A program made the translations under genes and the position numbers. 6,688 nucleotides of DNA from Desulfobacteraceae bacterium (GTDB lineage: Bacteria > Desulfobacterota > Desulfobacteria > Desulfobacterales > UBA11574): the NCBI GenBank assembly GCA_030671225.1, contig DAOVAE010000068.1:1-6688 (forward strand). Reading direction: 5' to 3'. Of this stretch, positions 1 through 6,377 are shown one piece after another (positions within the stretch are counted from its first letter, which is position 1; each line of letters begins with the position of its first letter). The notes below the pieces were generated by a model. That model had not been told where the DNA came from. It was given only the letters and a program-made list of their open reading frames with translations, and made no database searches.

Positions 1-2
1 CT

Positions 3-1625
3 ATTCTTTTCAGATATGGCTTTGGAGATCTGGTGGAACTGCTAAAGATTGAGCAGTACATCGAAATCGGTCTTCAATTGATTGTGAGGAATCGGCGGGA
101 CCGCCTTGAAAAACTTTCAAGGGCGGAACGGGTTAGAATGGCTTTTGAAGAACTGGGGCCTACCTATATAAAATTCGGCCAGATCCTCTCCGTCCGCCCG
201 GATCTGGTACCGGCCGATTTTACGCGCGAACTCTCCAAACTCCAGGATGAAGTCCCTTCTTTTGAATTCAGCGAAGTTATTAATGTCATAGAAACAGAGT
301 TCGGTTCTCCTCCGGAAGAACTTTTTGATTTTTTTGATGAAACACCCTTTGCCTCCGCTTCTATAGGACAGGTGCATAGGGCCGAATTGGAGGACGGTGA
401 AATGGTGGCGGTCAAGGTTCAGCGTCCCGGCATCAAGAAGATCATCGAAATCGATCTCGAGATCATGCTCCATCTGGCAACCCTTATGGAACGCCACATA
501 GAAGAGATGTCGCTTTACCGACCGGTTAAAATTGTTGAGGAATTTGCCAGGACACTCGAAAAGGAGATCGATTACACCATTGAAGCAACCAGCATGGAGC
601 GGTTTGCCCGACACTTTTTAGACGATCCCACCATCTATATCCCCAAAGTCTTCAGAGATAAGACAACCGAGCACGTTATTACTATGGAACTGGTAAGCGG
701 TATCAAGATATCAGAAATTGACAGACTGGAAGAGGCCGGGCTTGATAGAAAGACGATTACCGCCCGGGGAGCCGACTGTTTTTTGAAGCAAATATTCGAT
801 TTCGGTTTCTTTCATGCCGACCCCCATCCAGGAAATATTTTTGTACTACCTGACAACGTAATTTGTCCGCTCGACTTCGGTATGACAGGCTCAGTGGACC
901 GGCAGAACAGAGAAGATTTCGTCGATTTGATAGACAGCGTGGTTCATCGGAATGAAGCCCGAGTAACCCGGATACTCCTGAAACTGACTGACTGGGATGA
1001 CGAGCCTGATATCCGTTTGCTTGAAAAGGATGTATCAGACTTCATGGGACAGCATCTTTACAAGCCTTTGAAAGATATAAAAATCGGTAAACTGCTGAAC
1101 CATTTGCTTGAGCTTGCTTCCCGTTATTATCTCATGATTCCGCCGGATATCTTCCTTATGATGAAGGCGCTGACCACTATTGAGGGTGTTGCACTTGTGC
1201 TCGATCCGGATTTTGACATGATTGCACAAACCGCACCGTTTATAGAGCGGGTAAAGCTTGCCAGGTTCTACCCCGGAAGAATCGCGGGCGATATCATAAA
1301 GATAGGATCGGGAATGCTTCAATTCATTCAGCAGTTTCCCAAAGACACGCTTGAAATTACACGTTTGATACGGCAGCAGAAACTATCTTTGAAATGGGAG
1401 CATAAAGGGCTTGAAACAATACTGGCGACCCATGACAGGATCAGCAACAGGATATCCTTTTCAATCATCATTGCTGCTCTGATTATCGGTTCAGCTCTTA
1501 TCGTTATTTCCGAAACCCCGCCTCTGTTTTACGGAATATCCTTGATCGGAATTGTATTGTTTTCAACCGCAGCAATCATGGGGATATGGCTTCTGGTCGC
1601 TATTTTAAGGAAAGGAAGATTATAA
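3..1625 (+). CDS. ABC1/AarF/UbiB-family atypical protein kinase-like protein (5' end outside window)
   Basis: Atypical kinase-like ATPase of the UbiB/ADCK family, which supports quinone biosynthesis or lipid homeostasis at the inner membrane. A GTG at nt 33 could be taken as the start, but the frame stays open to the window edge and the residues before it (ILFRYGFGDL, nt 3-32) match the usual N-terminal region of the family, so I treat the gene as 5'-truncated by the window. Numbering from the GTG codon: KFGQ motif at 47-50 (the family KxGQ), Ala/Ser-rich nucleotide loop ASASIGQVH at 107-115, VAVKVQRPG with the ATP-site Lys at 128, catalytic HADPHPGN at 261-268, and metal-binding DFG at 281-283. 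Two hydrophobic helices near 474-493 and 499-524 form the usual C-terminal membrane anchor, ending RKGRL. The last six bases overlap the convergent ETF-QO gene. Family assignment is firm; the substrate and physiological role are not readable from sequence. Confidence 0.95.
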   Translation: MLFRYGFGDLVELLKIEQYIEIGLQLIVRNRRDRLEKLSRAERVRMAFEELGPTYIKFGQILSVRPDLVPADFTRELSKLQDEVPSFEFSEVINVIETEFGSPPEELFDFFDETPFASASIGQVHRAELEDGEMVAVKVQRPGIKKIIEIDLEIMLHLATLMERHIEEMSLYRPVKIVEEFARTLEKEIDYTIEATSMERFARHFLDDPTIYIPKVFRDKTTEHVITMELVSGIKISEIDRLEEAGLDRKTITARGADCFLKQIFDFGFFHADPHPGNIFVLPDNVICPLDFGMTGSVDRQNREDFVDLIDSVVHRNEARVTRILLKLTDWDDEPDIRLLEKDVSDFMGQHLYKPLKDIKIGKLLNHLLELASRYYLMIPPDIFLMMKALTTIEGVALVLDPDFDMIAQTAPFIERVKLARFYPGRIAGDIIKIGSGMLQFIQQFPKDTLEITRLIRQQKLSLKWEHKGLETILATHDRISNRISFSIIIAALIIGSALIVISETPPLFYGISLIGIVLFSTAAIMGIWLLVAILRKGRL

Positions 1626-3293
1626 CACAGTATATCCCGGACCTTCTCCCCCCTCAGGGCACGTCCATGTTATATTCTGGTAAGGATCCTTTATTTCACA
1701 GGTTTTGCAGTGTAGACAATTTGACGGGTTCAGTATCAGCCGGCGTTGCGATGTCTTTTGGTCTATCTCGATTTCGTACACATCTCCAGGGCAGAATCTG
1801 GTGCAGGGACATCGGTATGTCTTAAAACATTCATTGACGCACAGGTTCTGTTCATGCACGATAATGTGGCTGGGCTGATCCTCCCTGTGCATGGTTTTTG
1901 ACAGGTAGACGCCGGTAAGTTTGTCAACATACAAGACACCGTCTAAGTTCTTTTTTTCAGGGGTCGTAATAACATCATCAACGTCTTCCTTCACAGGCTG
2001 TAGTGCTTTGTGATCTTGTTCAATCGGCATTTTCTCGCAAAAACCACGTCCTTTGGTGATATACTGAACTCCGAGATGGATAAACTTAGCCAACCCTTTT
2101 TTTGCAAGTGTCTGAGCAAAATTTCTGCCCTCAAAAATCTCATTTTTTGCCCAGCTATTTTCAAACAGGTCATGATAAAGCCCGAGGGTTTGTCTGGTGA
2201 AGCTGCTTTTTTCAAAGGCATTGACTATCGCTTCTGCCGCCAGCATTCCTGACTTCATGGATAGGTGGACACCCTTTAGTCCAGGAGTATTCTGCATGGA
2301 TGCGCTGCCGCCCACAAACACAGCGCCGTCCACTGCAAGCTCGGGGATGGTAAAATAGCTTCCGGTGGCTACCGTTCTTGCGCCTTGTTCGATGACCTTG
2401 CCGTCTTTTATTATGTCTGCCACAAATGGATGCCGCTTGAATTTTATGAACTCATTATAAATATCGAGCATGGAGTCTTCATAACAGAGCCCCACAAGAA
2501 ACCCCAAGGTAACCTTGTTATCTTTCATCTCATAAATAAAACCGCCGCCCTGTGTGTTCAGGCCCAGGGGATATCCGAAAGTATGTATATCGTTGCCCCG
2601 GCTAAAGGTAAAAAAATTATTTTCAGGAAGCTGGATAACTTCTTTGATGCCGGCTTCAAACATCTGGGGCATTTTCCCTGAAAAGATGTCGAGTCTTTGC
2701 GCAACATCCCACATCAGGTTTCCCCTTGCCCCTTCGCCGAATACCGTAACCTTGGCCAGTAAATCTATGCCCGGCTCAAAGTTGCTCTTGGGTTGACCGT
2801 CCTTTCCGAGACCTTTGTCACCGGTACGGATTCCTAGGATAGTCTTTTGATCTTCGGCATAAAGTACTTCCTTACCGGCAAAACCCGAGAAGATATTTAC
2901 GCCTAAGTCTTCGGCAATATTGCCGAGCCATTTTGTGAACCTGGAAAGACTGATAATGTAAAAGCCTTTGTTATGCATATAACGGGGAATAATGGGGATT
3001 CGATACTGTTTTTTGTCGGTTAAAAAGTAGAATTCGTCTTCCCTTACGGTTTCTTCCATGGGGCACTGTTTTTCTAAAAAGTCCGGAATTAGCTCTTTTA
3101 ATGCGACCGGGTTCAGGATGGCGCCGCTCAAAGCATGTGACCCGATTTCCGCTCCCTTTTCGATTAGTGCAACTTCAAGGTTCATATTTTTCTTTCCGGC
3201 GAGCTGCATCAACCGAATGGCACCTGCCAGGTTTGCAGGACCTCCGCCTACAAAAAGCACATCAAAATCGATTTTTTCACGGTCAATATTCAT
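1620..3293 (-). CDS. Electron transfer flavoprotein:quinone oxidoreductase (ETF-QO, FixC/FixX-like fusion)
   Basis: Membrane-associated FAD and 4Fe-4S enzyme that takes electrons from reduced ETF (acyl-CoA and related dehydrogenases) and reduces the quinone pool, probably menaquinone here. The 557 residues are close to the mature family length. The N-terminal Rossmann motif is VGGGPANLAG (15-24), with the ribose-binding acid in ALIEKG (42-47) and the typical GSHALSGAILNP (51-62). A second FAD segment is FVGGSASMQNTPGLKGVH (326-343). The C-terminal ferredoxin domain has CPGDVYE (C501) and NCLHCKTCEIKDP (C526, C529, C532), which correspond to the four cluster ligands known in human ETF-QO, then PEGGEGPGY. 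Extra cysteines at 485, 489, 495, 497 and 545 are present. ATG start; 11 bp separate it from the smpB stop and only a weak AAG-type ribosome site is visible, so translational coupling to smpB is likely. The stop shares TTATAA with the opposing gene. Confidence 0.95.
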   Translation of the reverse strand: MNIDREKIDFDVLFVGGGPANLAGAIRLMQLAGKKNMNLEVALIEKGAEIGSHALSGAILNPVALKELIPDFLEKQCPMEETVREDEFYFLTDKKQYRIPIIPRYMHNKGFYIISLSRFTKWLGNIAEDLGVNIFSGFAGKEVLYAEDQKTILGIRTGDKGLGKDGQPKSNFEPGIDLLAKVTVFGEGARGNLMWDVAQRLDIFSGKMPQMFEAGIKEVIQLPENNFFTFSRGNDIHTFGYPLGLNTQGGGFIYEMKDNKVTLGFLVGLCYEDSMLDIYNEFIKFKRHPFVADIIKDGKVIEQGARTVATGSYFTIPELAVDGAVFVGGSASMQNTPGLKGVHLSMKSGMLAAEAIVNAFEKSSFTRQTLGLYHDLFENSWAKNEIFEGRNFAQTLAKKGLAKFIHLGVQYITKGRGFCEKMPIEQDHKALQPVKEDVDDVITTPEKKNLDGVLYVDKLTGVYLSKTMHREDQPSHIIVHEQNLCVNECFKTYRCPCTRFCPGDVYEIEIDQKTSQRRLILNPSNCLHCKTCEIKDPYQNITWTCPEGGEGPGYTVL

Positions 3294-3304
3294 TTCTTAA
3301 AATC

Positions 3305-3763
3305 TCAGTATTCCTTTTTGGACCTTTCAAGATCTCTCTGCTCATCGCGTCGTCTAATAGTCTCTCGTTTATCATGCTTGCGCTTACCTCTGACAAGGGC
3401 TATGGTGAGTTTTGCTTTTCCGTTTTGGAAATATACCTTTAAAGGTATTAGAGAATATCCTTTTTCATTAACCTTGCCATACAGCTTCTTGATTTCAAGC
3501 TTATGCAAAAGAAGTTTTCTTTTTCTTAAAGGATCGTGATTGTCATAAAAGGCAAAGGGATAAGCACCGATGTGCATCTGGTGCACAAAAACTTCGCCTT
3601 TTTTAATCCTGGCATAAGAATCTTTAAGGTTAATGCGGCCTAGTCGGATTGATTTAACTTCGGTCCCTAAAAGGACCATTCCAGCCTCGTAAGTATCTTC
3701 GATAAAGTAGTTATACCTGGCTTTTCTGTTTTCAGTTACAATTTTAATATGGTTTTTGTTCAA
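3305..3763 (-). CDS. smpB: SsrA-binding protein SmpB
   Basis: Small basic RNA-binding protein that brings tmRNA to stalled ribosomes in trans-translation; cytoplasmic. The 152 residues are the normal family length. Signature segments are NRKARYNYFIEDTYEAG (12-28), GTEVKSIR (33-40), the oligonucleotide-binding barrel running through KVYFQNGKAKLTIALVRGK, and the basic C-terminal tail KRKHDKRETIRRRDEQ (127-142), which in the family inserts into the mRNA channel and holds the conserved DKR. The start is TTG (nt 3763-3761): no in-frame ATG exists before residue 29, the N-terminal length fits the family, and AGGAG lies 10 nt upstream. The tmRNA gene, often near smpB, is not in this window. The gene follows ptsI on the same strand, separated by an inserted 250-bp element, and precedes ETF-QO by 11 bp. 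Confidence 0.96.
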   Translation of the reverse strand: MNKNHIKIVTENRKARYNYFIEDTYEAGMVLLGTEVKSIRLGRINLKDSYARIKKGEVFVHQMHIGAYPFAFYDNHDPLRKRKLLLHKLEIKKLYGKVNEKGYSLIPLKVYFQNGKAKLTIALVRGKRKHDKRETIRRRDEQRDLERSKKEY

Positions 3764-3773
3764 GTTTTATTTT

Positions 3774-3778
3774 CTCCT
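3774..3778 (-). promoter_or_regulatory. Ribosome binding site supporting the TTG start of smpB
   Basis: On the minus strand AGGAG (within TTAGGAG) ends 10 nt before TTG at 3763-3761. It is the only strong Shine-Dalgarno-like site near and supports the non-ATG start. It lies just inside the left target duplication of the element, so the insertion spared it by a few bases. Confidence 0.7.
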
Positions 3779-3785
3779 AAATATT

Positions 3786-3793
3786 CAAAAAAG
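3786..3793. repeat. Target-site duplication, left flank of element copy 1
   Basis: CAAAAAAG, exactly repeated at 4044-4051 directly beyond the other end of the element. If the base before each copy is included (T on the left, C on the right) the match would be 8 of 9. Confidence 0.7.
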
Positions 3794-3967
3794 GTATGCG
3801 TTCACAGGTTCCGGGTTAACCCCGCCACAAAGATAGGCGGACAAGCGTTCAGGGTTACTTTTCTCTCGTTCACTTTCAGCAATATTATGCATGGATGAAC
3901 CTGCTGCATCCTGAATTTGCCACTTCAAACCGGAATTGCAAGCAAACTTGGCTTTTTGTCTGGCCAT
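3794..3967 (-). pseudogene. Four-helix-bundle (23S rRNA IVS/S23-like) protein fragment inside element copy 1
   Basis: A frame of 58 codons runs from ATG (3967) to the left end of the element and gets its stop (TGA, 3787-3785) only from flanking DNA, so it is not a self-contained gene. Residues around GLKWQIQDAAGSSMHNIAE (13-31) resemble the conserved helix region of the four-helix-bundle family (compare the general pattern GLxxQIrrAxxSixxNIAEG). The family's N-terminal helix is missing, and the sequence after NIAE (SEREKSNPERLSAYL...) leaves the usual pattern. No ribosome binding site precedes the ATG. Between the two copies this frame has 8 base differences, 5 of which change an amino acid, so there is no sign of purifying selection. 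I read it as a captured, decayed gene piece; the family match is by eye only. Confidence 0.55.
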
Positions 3968-4010
3968 AAGCGTTCAAGTGTTGATGGAAGATTGTGTTAT
4001 GAATCTAACC

Positions 4011-4043
4011 TTGAACCATGAACTTTGAACCGTGAACGGTTAC
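4011..4043. repeat. Heptad direct repeats and palindrome at the right end of element copy 1
   Basis: Two 14-bp units, TTGAACCATGAACT and TTGAACCGTGAACG (4011-4038), each made of two NTGAACN heptads, so TGAAC recurs every 7 bp four times. The last heptad overlaps the palindrome AACCGT-GA-ACGGTT (4028-4041), which is part of the right terminal inverted repeat. The same layout occurs at 6421-6453 in copy 2. Phased terminal repeats of this type could be transposase binding sites, but that is inference. Confidence 0.65.
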
Positions 4044-4051
4044 CAAAAAAG
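4044..4051. repeat. Target-site duplication, right flank of element copy 1
   Basis: CAAAAAAG, the partner of 3786-3793. It lies 6 bp from the ptsI stop codon (4058-4060). Confidence 0.7.
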
Positions 4052-4057
4052 AAATTA

Positions 4058-5827
4058 TTATTCGGTATATCCTATTTCAAATAGAATACTGCCATATGTA
4101 CTCAGCACAAGTTCCATGACACCGGTTTCGGTGGTCTCTTTAAGAACTTCATTGATAAACAGTTCGGCATCTTCAACATTAAGCATTCTTATTATGCTTT
4201 TAGTTGTAGGTATTGACTGAGGATTCGTACTAAATCTGTTTATTCCCAACCCTAAAAGTATCGGCATATTAACAGGATCGCCTGACATCTCACCGCACAT
4301 GGAGATCTTCACATCGTGGTCTCCGGCCACATCGGCGATATGTTTAATCATCCGGATAACGGCAGGATGGAGTGGCTGATAGAGATGCGCAACCTGTGCG
4401 TTGCCCCTGTCCACCGCCAGGGTATACTGGATCAGATCGTTGGTTCCGATACTGAAGAAGTCAACTTCTTTTGCCATCACATCCGCCAAGATCGCTGCCG
4501 AAGGCACCTCTATCATTATCCCGACTTCAATATTGTCGTTAAAGATTACACCTTCTTTGTCCAGAGAATCGGCAGCCTCGTTTAACATTCTTTTTGCATG
4601 ATGGACTTCATCAAGGCACGATATCATGGGAAAAAGAACCCTGACGTTGCCGAATGCAGAGGCCCTTAATATGGCCCGGAGCTGGGTATTGAAAATATCT
4701 GGTTTTTTCAGGCAGTACCTGATACCTCGAAGCCCGAGAGCAGGGTTGGTCTCATAAGAATCCGAAGCATAGGAAACCGCTTTATCACCGCTGATGTCTA
4801 AGGTTCGAATCGTTACCGGCCTTGGTGTCATTACCTCGACCACATCCTTGTATTTATCAAAAAGCTCATGCTCACTGGGAAAATCGGGACGGTTAAAATA
4901 TTGAAATTCCGTTCGGTAAAGACCGATACCATCTCCGCCGTAATCAATAACCGATACCACCTCTTCGGACAGCTCGATATTACCCATAATCTGGAAAAAG
5001 ACACCATCTGTTGTTTCAGCCGGAAGATGGCTGTCTCGCGCAATACCGGCTTTATATGCTTCATATCTATCTTTACGTTCTTCGAACTGTATCAGGGTTT
5101 GGTCAGTTGGATTAACTATAACGATACCGGCGGTACCATCTACAATGATGATGTCGTCGTTTTTTATTACACGGGTTGCATTTTCGAGACCCAGAACAGC
5201 GGGAATTTCAAGAGTCCGGGCAATGATGCCTGTATGTGATGTTTTGCCTCCGCGATCGGTTACAAATCCCTTTACTTGTTCCAGTTGTATCTGGCTGGTC
5301 TCTGCAGGGGATAGGTCAGTAGCTACAAGTATGACCCGTTTATCGATTGCGGCAATACTCTCGGTTTTGGCCCCAACCAGGTTCTGCATGATGCTGTCTG
5401 ATACGTGGATAATGTCGGCCGCCCGCCCCTGCAAATAGGAGTCCGTCATATTGTTAAACATCGCTTTGACGTTCGATACCACTTTTTTGAAGGCCCATTC
5501 AGCATTTACCAGTTCCTTTTCAATGGTTTTGATAGTTTTGGCATATAGCCTTTTGTCTTTGAACAGCGCCATCTGGATCTCAAGAATGGAGGCATGCGGA
5601 CGTATTTTTTTAGGTGTTTGTTCAATTACAGAAAGGAGCTCATCTTTTGATTTCTTTACGGCCTTTTTGAAACGTTTTATCTCTTTTTTTAAATGCTCTT
5701 GACTTATAAAATATTTATCTACAACATCCACGCCTTCTCTGCCGACCAGGTATGCCTTTCCGATGCAAATACCCGAAGAAGCATTAATGCCGTGGAGTTG
5801 TATTTCCCTTTGGTTTGCATTTAACAT
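4058..5827 (-). CDS. ptsI: Phosphoenolpyruvate-protein phosphotransferase (Enzyme I of the PTS)
   Basis: Cytoplasmic enzyme that autophosphorylates from PEP and passes the phosphate to HPr. The 589 residues compare with 575 in E. coli. The N-terminal HPr-binding and swivelling domains lead to the active-site motif GGKTSHTGIIAR with the phosphorylated His at 198. The C-terminal PEP-binding TIM barrel has GLYRTEFQY (Arg305), IRTLDISGDK (Arg341), FPMIS, GIMIEVPSAA (Glu440), DFFSIGTNDLIQYTLAVDR (456-474) and the catalytic Cys in MCGEMSGDP (Cys511). All key residues are present; the usual GGDK is SGDK here. The ATG start lies 6 bp after the ptsH stop, and GGAGAATAA, which includes the last ptsH codons, is a plausible ribosome site, so translation is probably coupled. 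No EII gene is in view, which suggests a regulatory phosphorelay rather than sugar uptake (inference). Confidence 0.97.
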   Translation of the reverse strand: MLNANQREIQLHGINASSGICIGKAYLVGREGVDVVDKYFISQEHLKKEIKRFKKAVKKSKDELLSVIEQTPKKIRPHASILEIQMALFKDKRLYAKTIKTIEKELVNAEWAFKKVVSNVKAMFNNMTDSYLQGRAADIIHVSDSIMQNLVGAKTESIAAIDKRVILVATDLSPAETSQIQLEQVKGFVTDRGGKTSHTGIIARTLEIPAVLGLENATRVIKNDDIIIVDGTAGIVIVNPTDQTLIQFEERKDRYEAYKAGIARDSHLPAETTDGVFFQIMGNIELSEEVVSVIDYGGDGIGLYRTEFQYFNRPDFPSEHELFDKYKDVVEVMTPRPVTIRTLDISGDKAVSYASDSYETNPALGLRGIRYCLKKPDIFNTQLRAILRASAFGNVRVLFPMISCLDEVHHAKRMLNEAADSLDKEGVIFNDNIEVGIMIEVPSAAILADVMAKEVDFFSIGTNDLIQYTLAVDRGNAQVAHLYQPLHPAVIRMIKHIADVAGDHDVKISMCGEMSGDPVNMPILLGLGINRFSTNPQSIPTTKSIIRMLNVEDAELFINEVLKETTETGVMELVLSTYGSILFEIGYTE

Positions 5828-5833
5828 GCCTGG

Positions 5834-6121
5834 TTATTCTCCAAAATTACTTTCAACCAGCTGCACAAGATCGTTTAAAATTTCAAGATCCGATTGATCG
5901 TCAATTTTTAAAGTTATCTTTGAACCTTGTGCACAGGCCAGGGTAAGTATATCGATAATGCTGGAAGCATCCGCCTTGTTCCCGTCCTTAATTATACACA
6001 CTTTTGATTTTGCTTTTTTACAAAGTTTTGCTATCTTAGACGCAGACCTTGCATGAAGACCAAGAGCGTTTGTAATGGTAACATCCCTTGAAATTCCACT
6101 ATCCGAGTTGTTTTTGGCCAT
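5834..6121 (-). CDS. ptsH: Phosphocarrier protein HPr
   Basis: Small PTS phosphocarrier receiving phosphate from Enzyme I, encoded 6 bp downstream. I choose the ATG at 6121-6119 (95 residues, starting MAKNNSD). A TTG at 6136-6134 would add five residues (MIKIF) but has GGGGG directly against it, with no usable spacing. From the TTG numbering, the phosphorylated His is H28 in ALGLHARSASKIAKLC with Arg30 kept; the usual following Pro (Pro18 in E. coli HPr) is Ser31. Ser59 in ADASSIIDILTL lies 31 residues after the His, the same spacing as His15 to Ser46, so the position phosphorylated by HPr kinase in other bacteria is present. The C-terminal part (ITLKIDDQSDLEILNDLVQLVES) fits the HPr fold. 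The start choice is the main uncertainty. Confidence 0.93.
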   Translation of the reverse strand: MAKNNSDSGISRDVTITNALGLHARSASKIAKLCKKAKSKVCIIKDGNKADASSIIDILTLACAQGSKITLKIDDQSDLEILNDLVQLVESNFGE

Positions 6122-6147
6122 AAAAATTTTTATCAACCCCCATGGTA

Positions 6148-6173
6148 TTTGTCAATCTGTAATCATTGACAAA
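6148..6173. promoter_or_regulatory. Inverted repeat upstream of ptsH overlapping a promoter-like -35 (candidate operator)
   Basis: TTTGTCAAT (6148-6156) and ATTGACAAA (6165-6173) form perfect 9-bp arms around an 8-bp spacer, 27 bp upstream of the ptsH ATG. On the minus strand the proximal arm contains consensus TTGACA (6155-6150), with TAAAAA (6132-6127) 17 bp downstream as a weak -10; the distal arm gives TTGTCA (6172-6167), a second -35-like site. Operator function is inferred from position and symmetry; the arms are too far apart to form a strong terminator and no U-tract follows. Confidence 0.4.
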
Positions 6174-6194
6174 AATTTAAATACCTGTTAGTAG

Positions 6195-6203
6195 CTCTTT
6201 TTT
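6195..6203. repeat. Target-site duplication, left flank of element copy 2
   Basis: CTCTTTTTT, exactly repeated at 6454-6462. The bases beyond on both sides differ (G versus T, G versus A), so the duplication is exactly 9 bp. Confidence 0.72.
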
Positions 6204-6377
6204 GTATGCGTTCACAGGTTCCGGGTTCACTCCGCCACAAAGATAGGCGGACAAGCGTTCAGGGTTACCTTTCTCTCGTTCACTTTCAGCAATATTATGC
6301 ATGGATGAACCTGTTGCATCCCGAATTTGCCACTTCAAACCGAAATTGCTAGCAAACTTTGCTTTTTGTCTGGCCAT
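6204..6377 (-). pseudogene. Four-helix-bundle protein fragment inside element copy 2
   Basis: Counterpart of the copy 1 fragment: 58 codons from ATG (6377) to the element end, then continuing 8 codons (KKELLTGI) in flanking DNA to a stop at 6179-6177. The recognisable core is FGLKWQIRDATGSSMHNIAE. It differs from copy 1 by C10S, S12F, Q19R, A22T and S37G. There is no ribosome site, no N-terminal helix, and the stop is borrowed from the target, so it is not considered a functional gene. NFGLKWQI here looks nearer to the family pattern than NSGLKWQI of copy 1. Confidence 0.5.

Larger units (their letters stand above)
3794..4043 (-). mobile_element. MITE-like non-autonomous element, copy 1 (between ptsI and smpB)
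   Basis: A 250-bp element matching the copy at 6204-6453 at 237 of 249 aligned bases, with no gaps. The ends are imperfect inverted repeats: left GTATGCGTTCACAGGTTC (3794-3811) against the complement of the right end GTAACCGTTCACGGTTC (4043-4027), matching at GTA, CGTTCAC and GGTTC. It is bounded by exact 8-bp direct copies of CAAAAAAG, as expected for a target-site duplication. There is no transposase, so it would have been moved in trans; 8-9 bp duplications are produced by several IS families, and I cannot name the partner. I orient it on the minus strand because its only informative reading frame (four-helix-bundle fragment) lies there. It interrupts what would otherwise be a 36-bp ptsI-smpB gap. 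An alternative is a longer decayed IS or gene remnant, but matching ends plus duplications in both copies favour transposition. Confidence 0.8.

Noticed and set aside
117..614. 165-codon minus-strand frame opposite the UbiB-family gene
   Set aside because: It is antisense to well-conserved kinase motifs and has no family features of its own.
1586..1825. Plus-strand frame across the UbiB/ETF-QO junction
   Set aside because: It overlaps both real genes in another frame and shows no motif.
3822..3840. CCGCC-N9-GGCGG hairpin in the element as an intrinsic terminator
   Set aside because: The stem is only 5 bp and no T-tract follows on either strand.
3785..3967. Four-helix-bundle fragment as an intact small gene
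   Set aside because: No ribosome site, a stop taken from flanking DNA, no N-terminal helix and mostly amino-acid-changing differences between copies.
3764..4057. tmRNA (ssrA) gene next to smpB
   Set aside because: The space is filled by the repeated element, and no tRNA-like acceptor ends or tag-coding frame are visible.
6121..6136. TTG start for ptsH adding MIKIF
   Set aside because: GGGGG abuts the TTG without a spacer, and the ATG 15 bases downstream gives a normal HPr N-terminus; not fully excluded.
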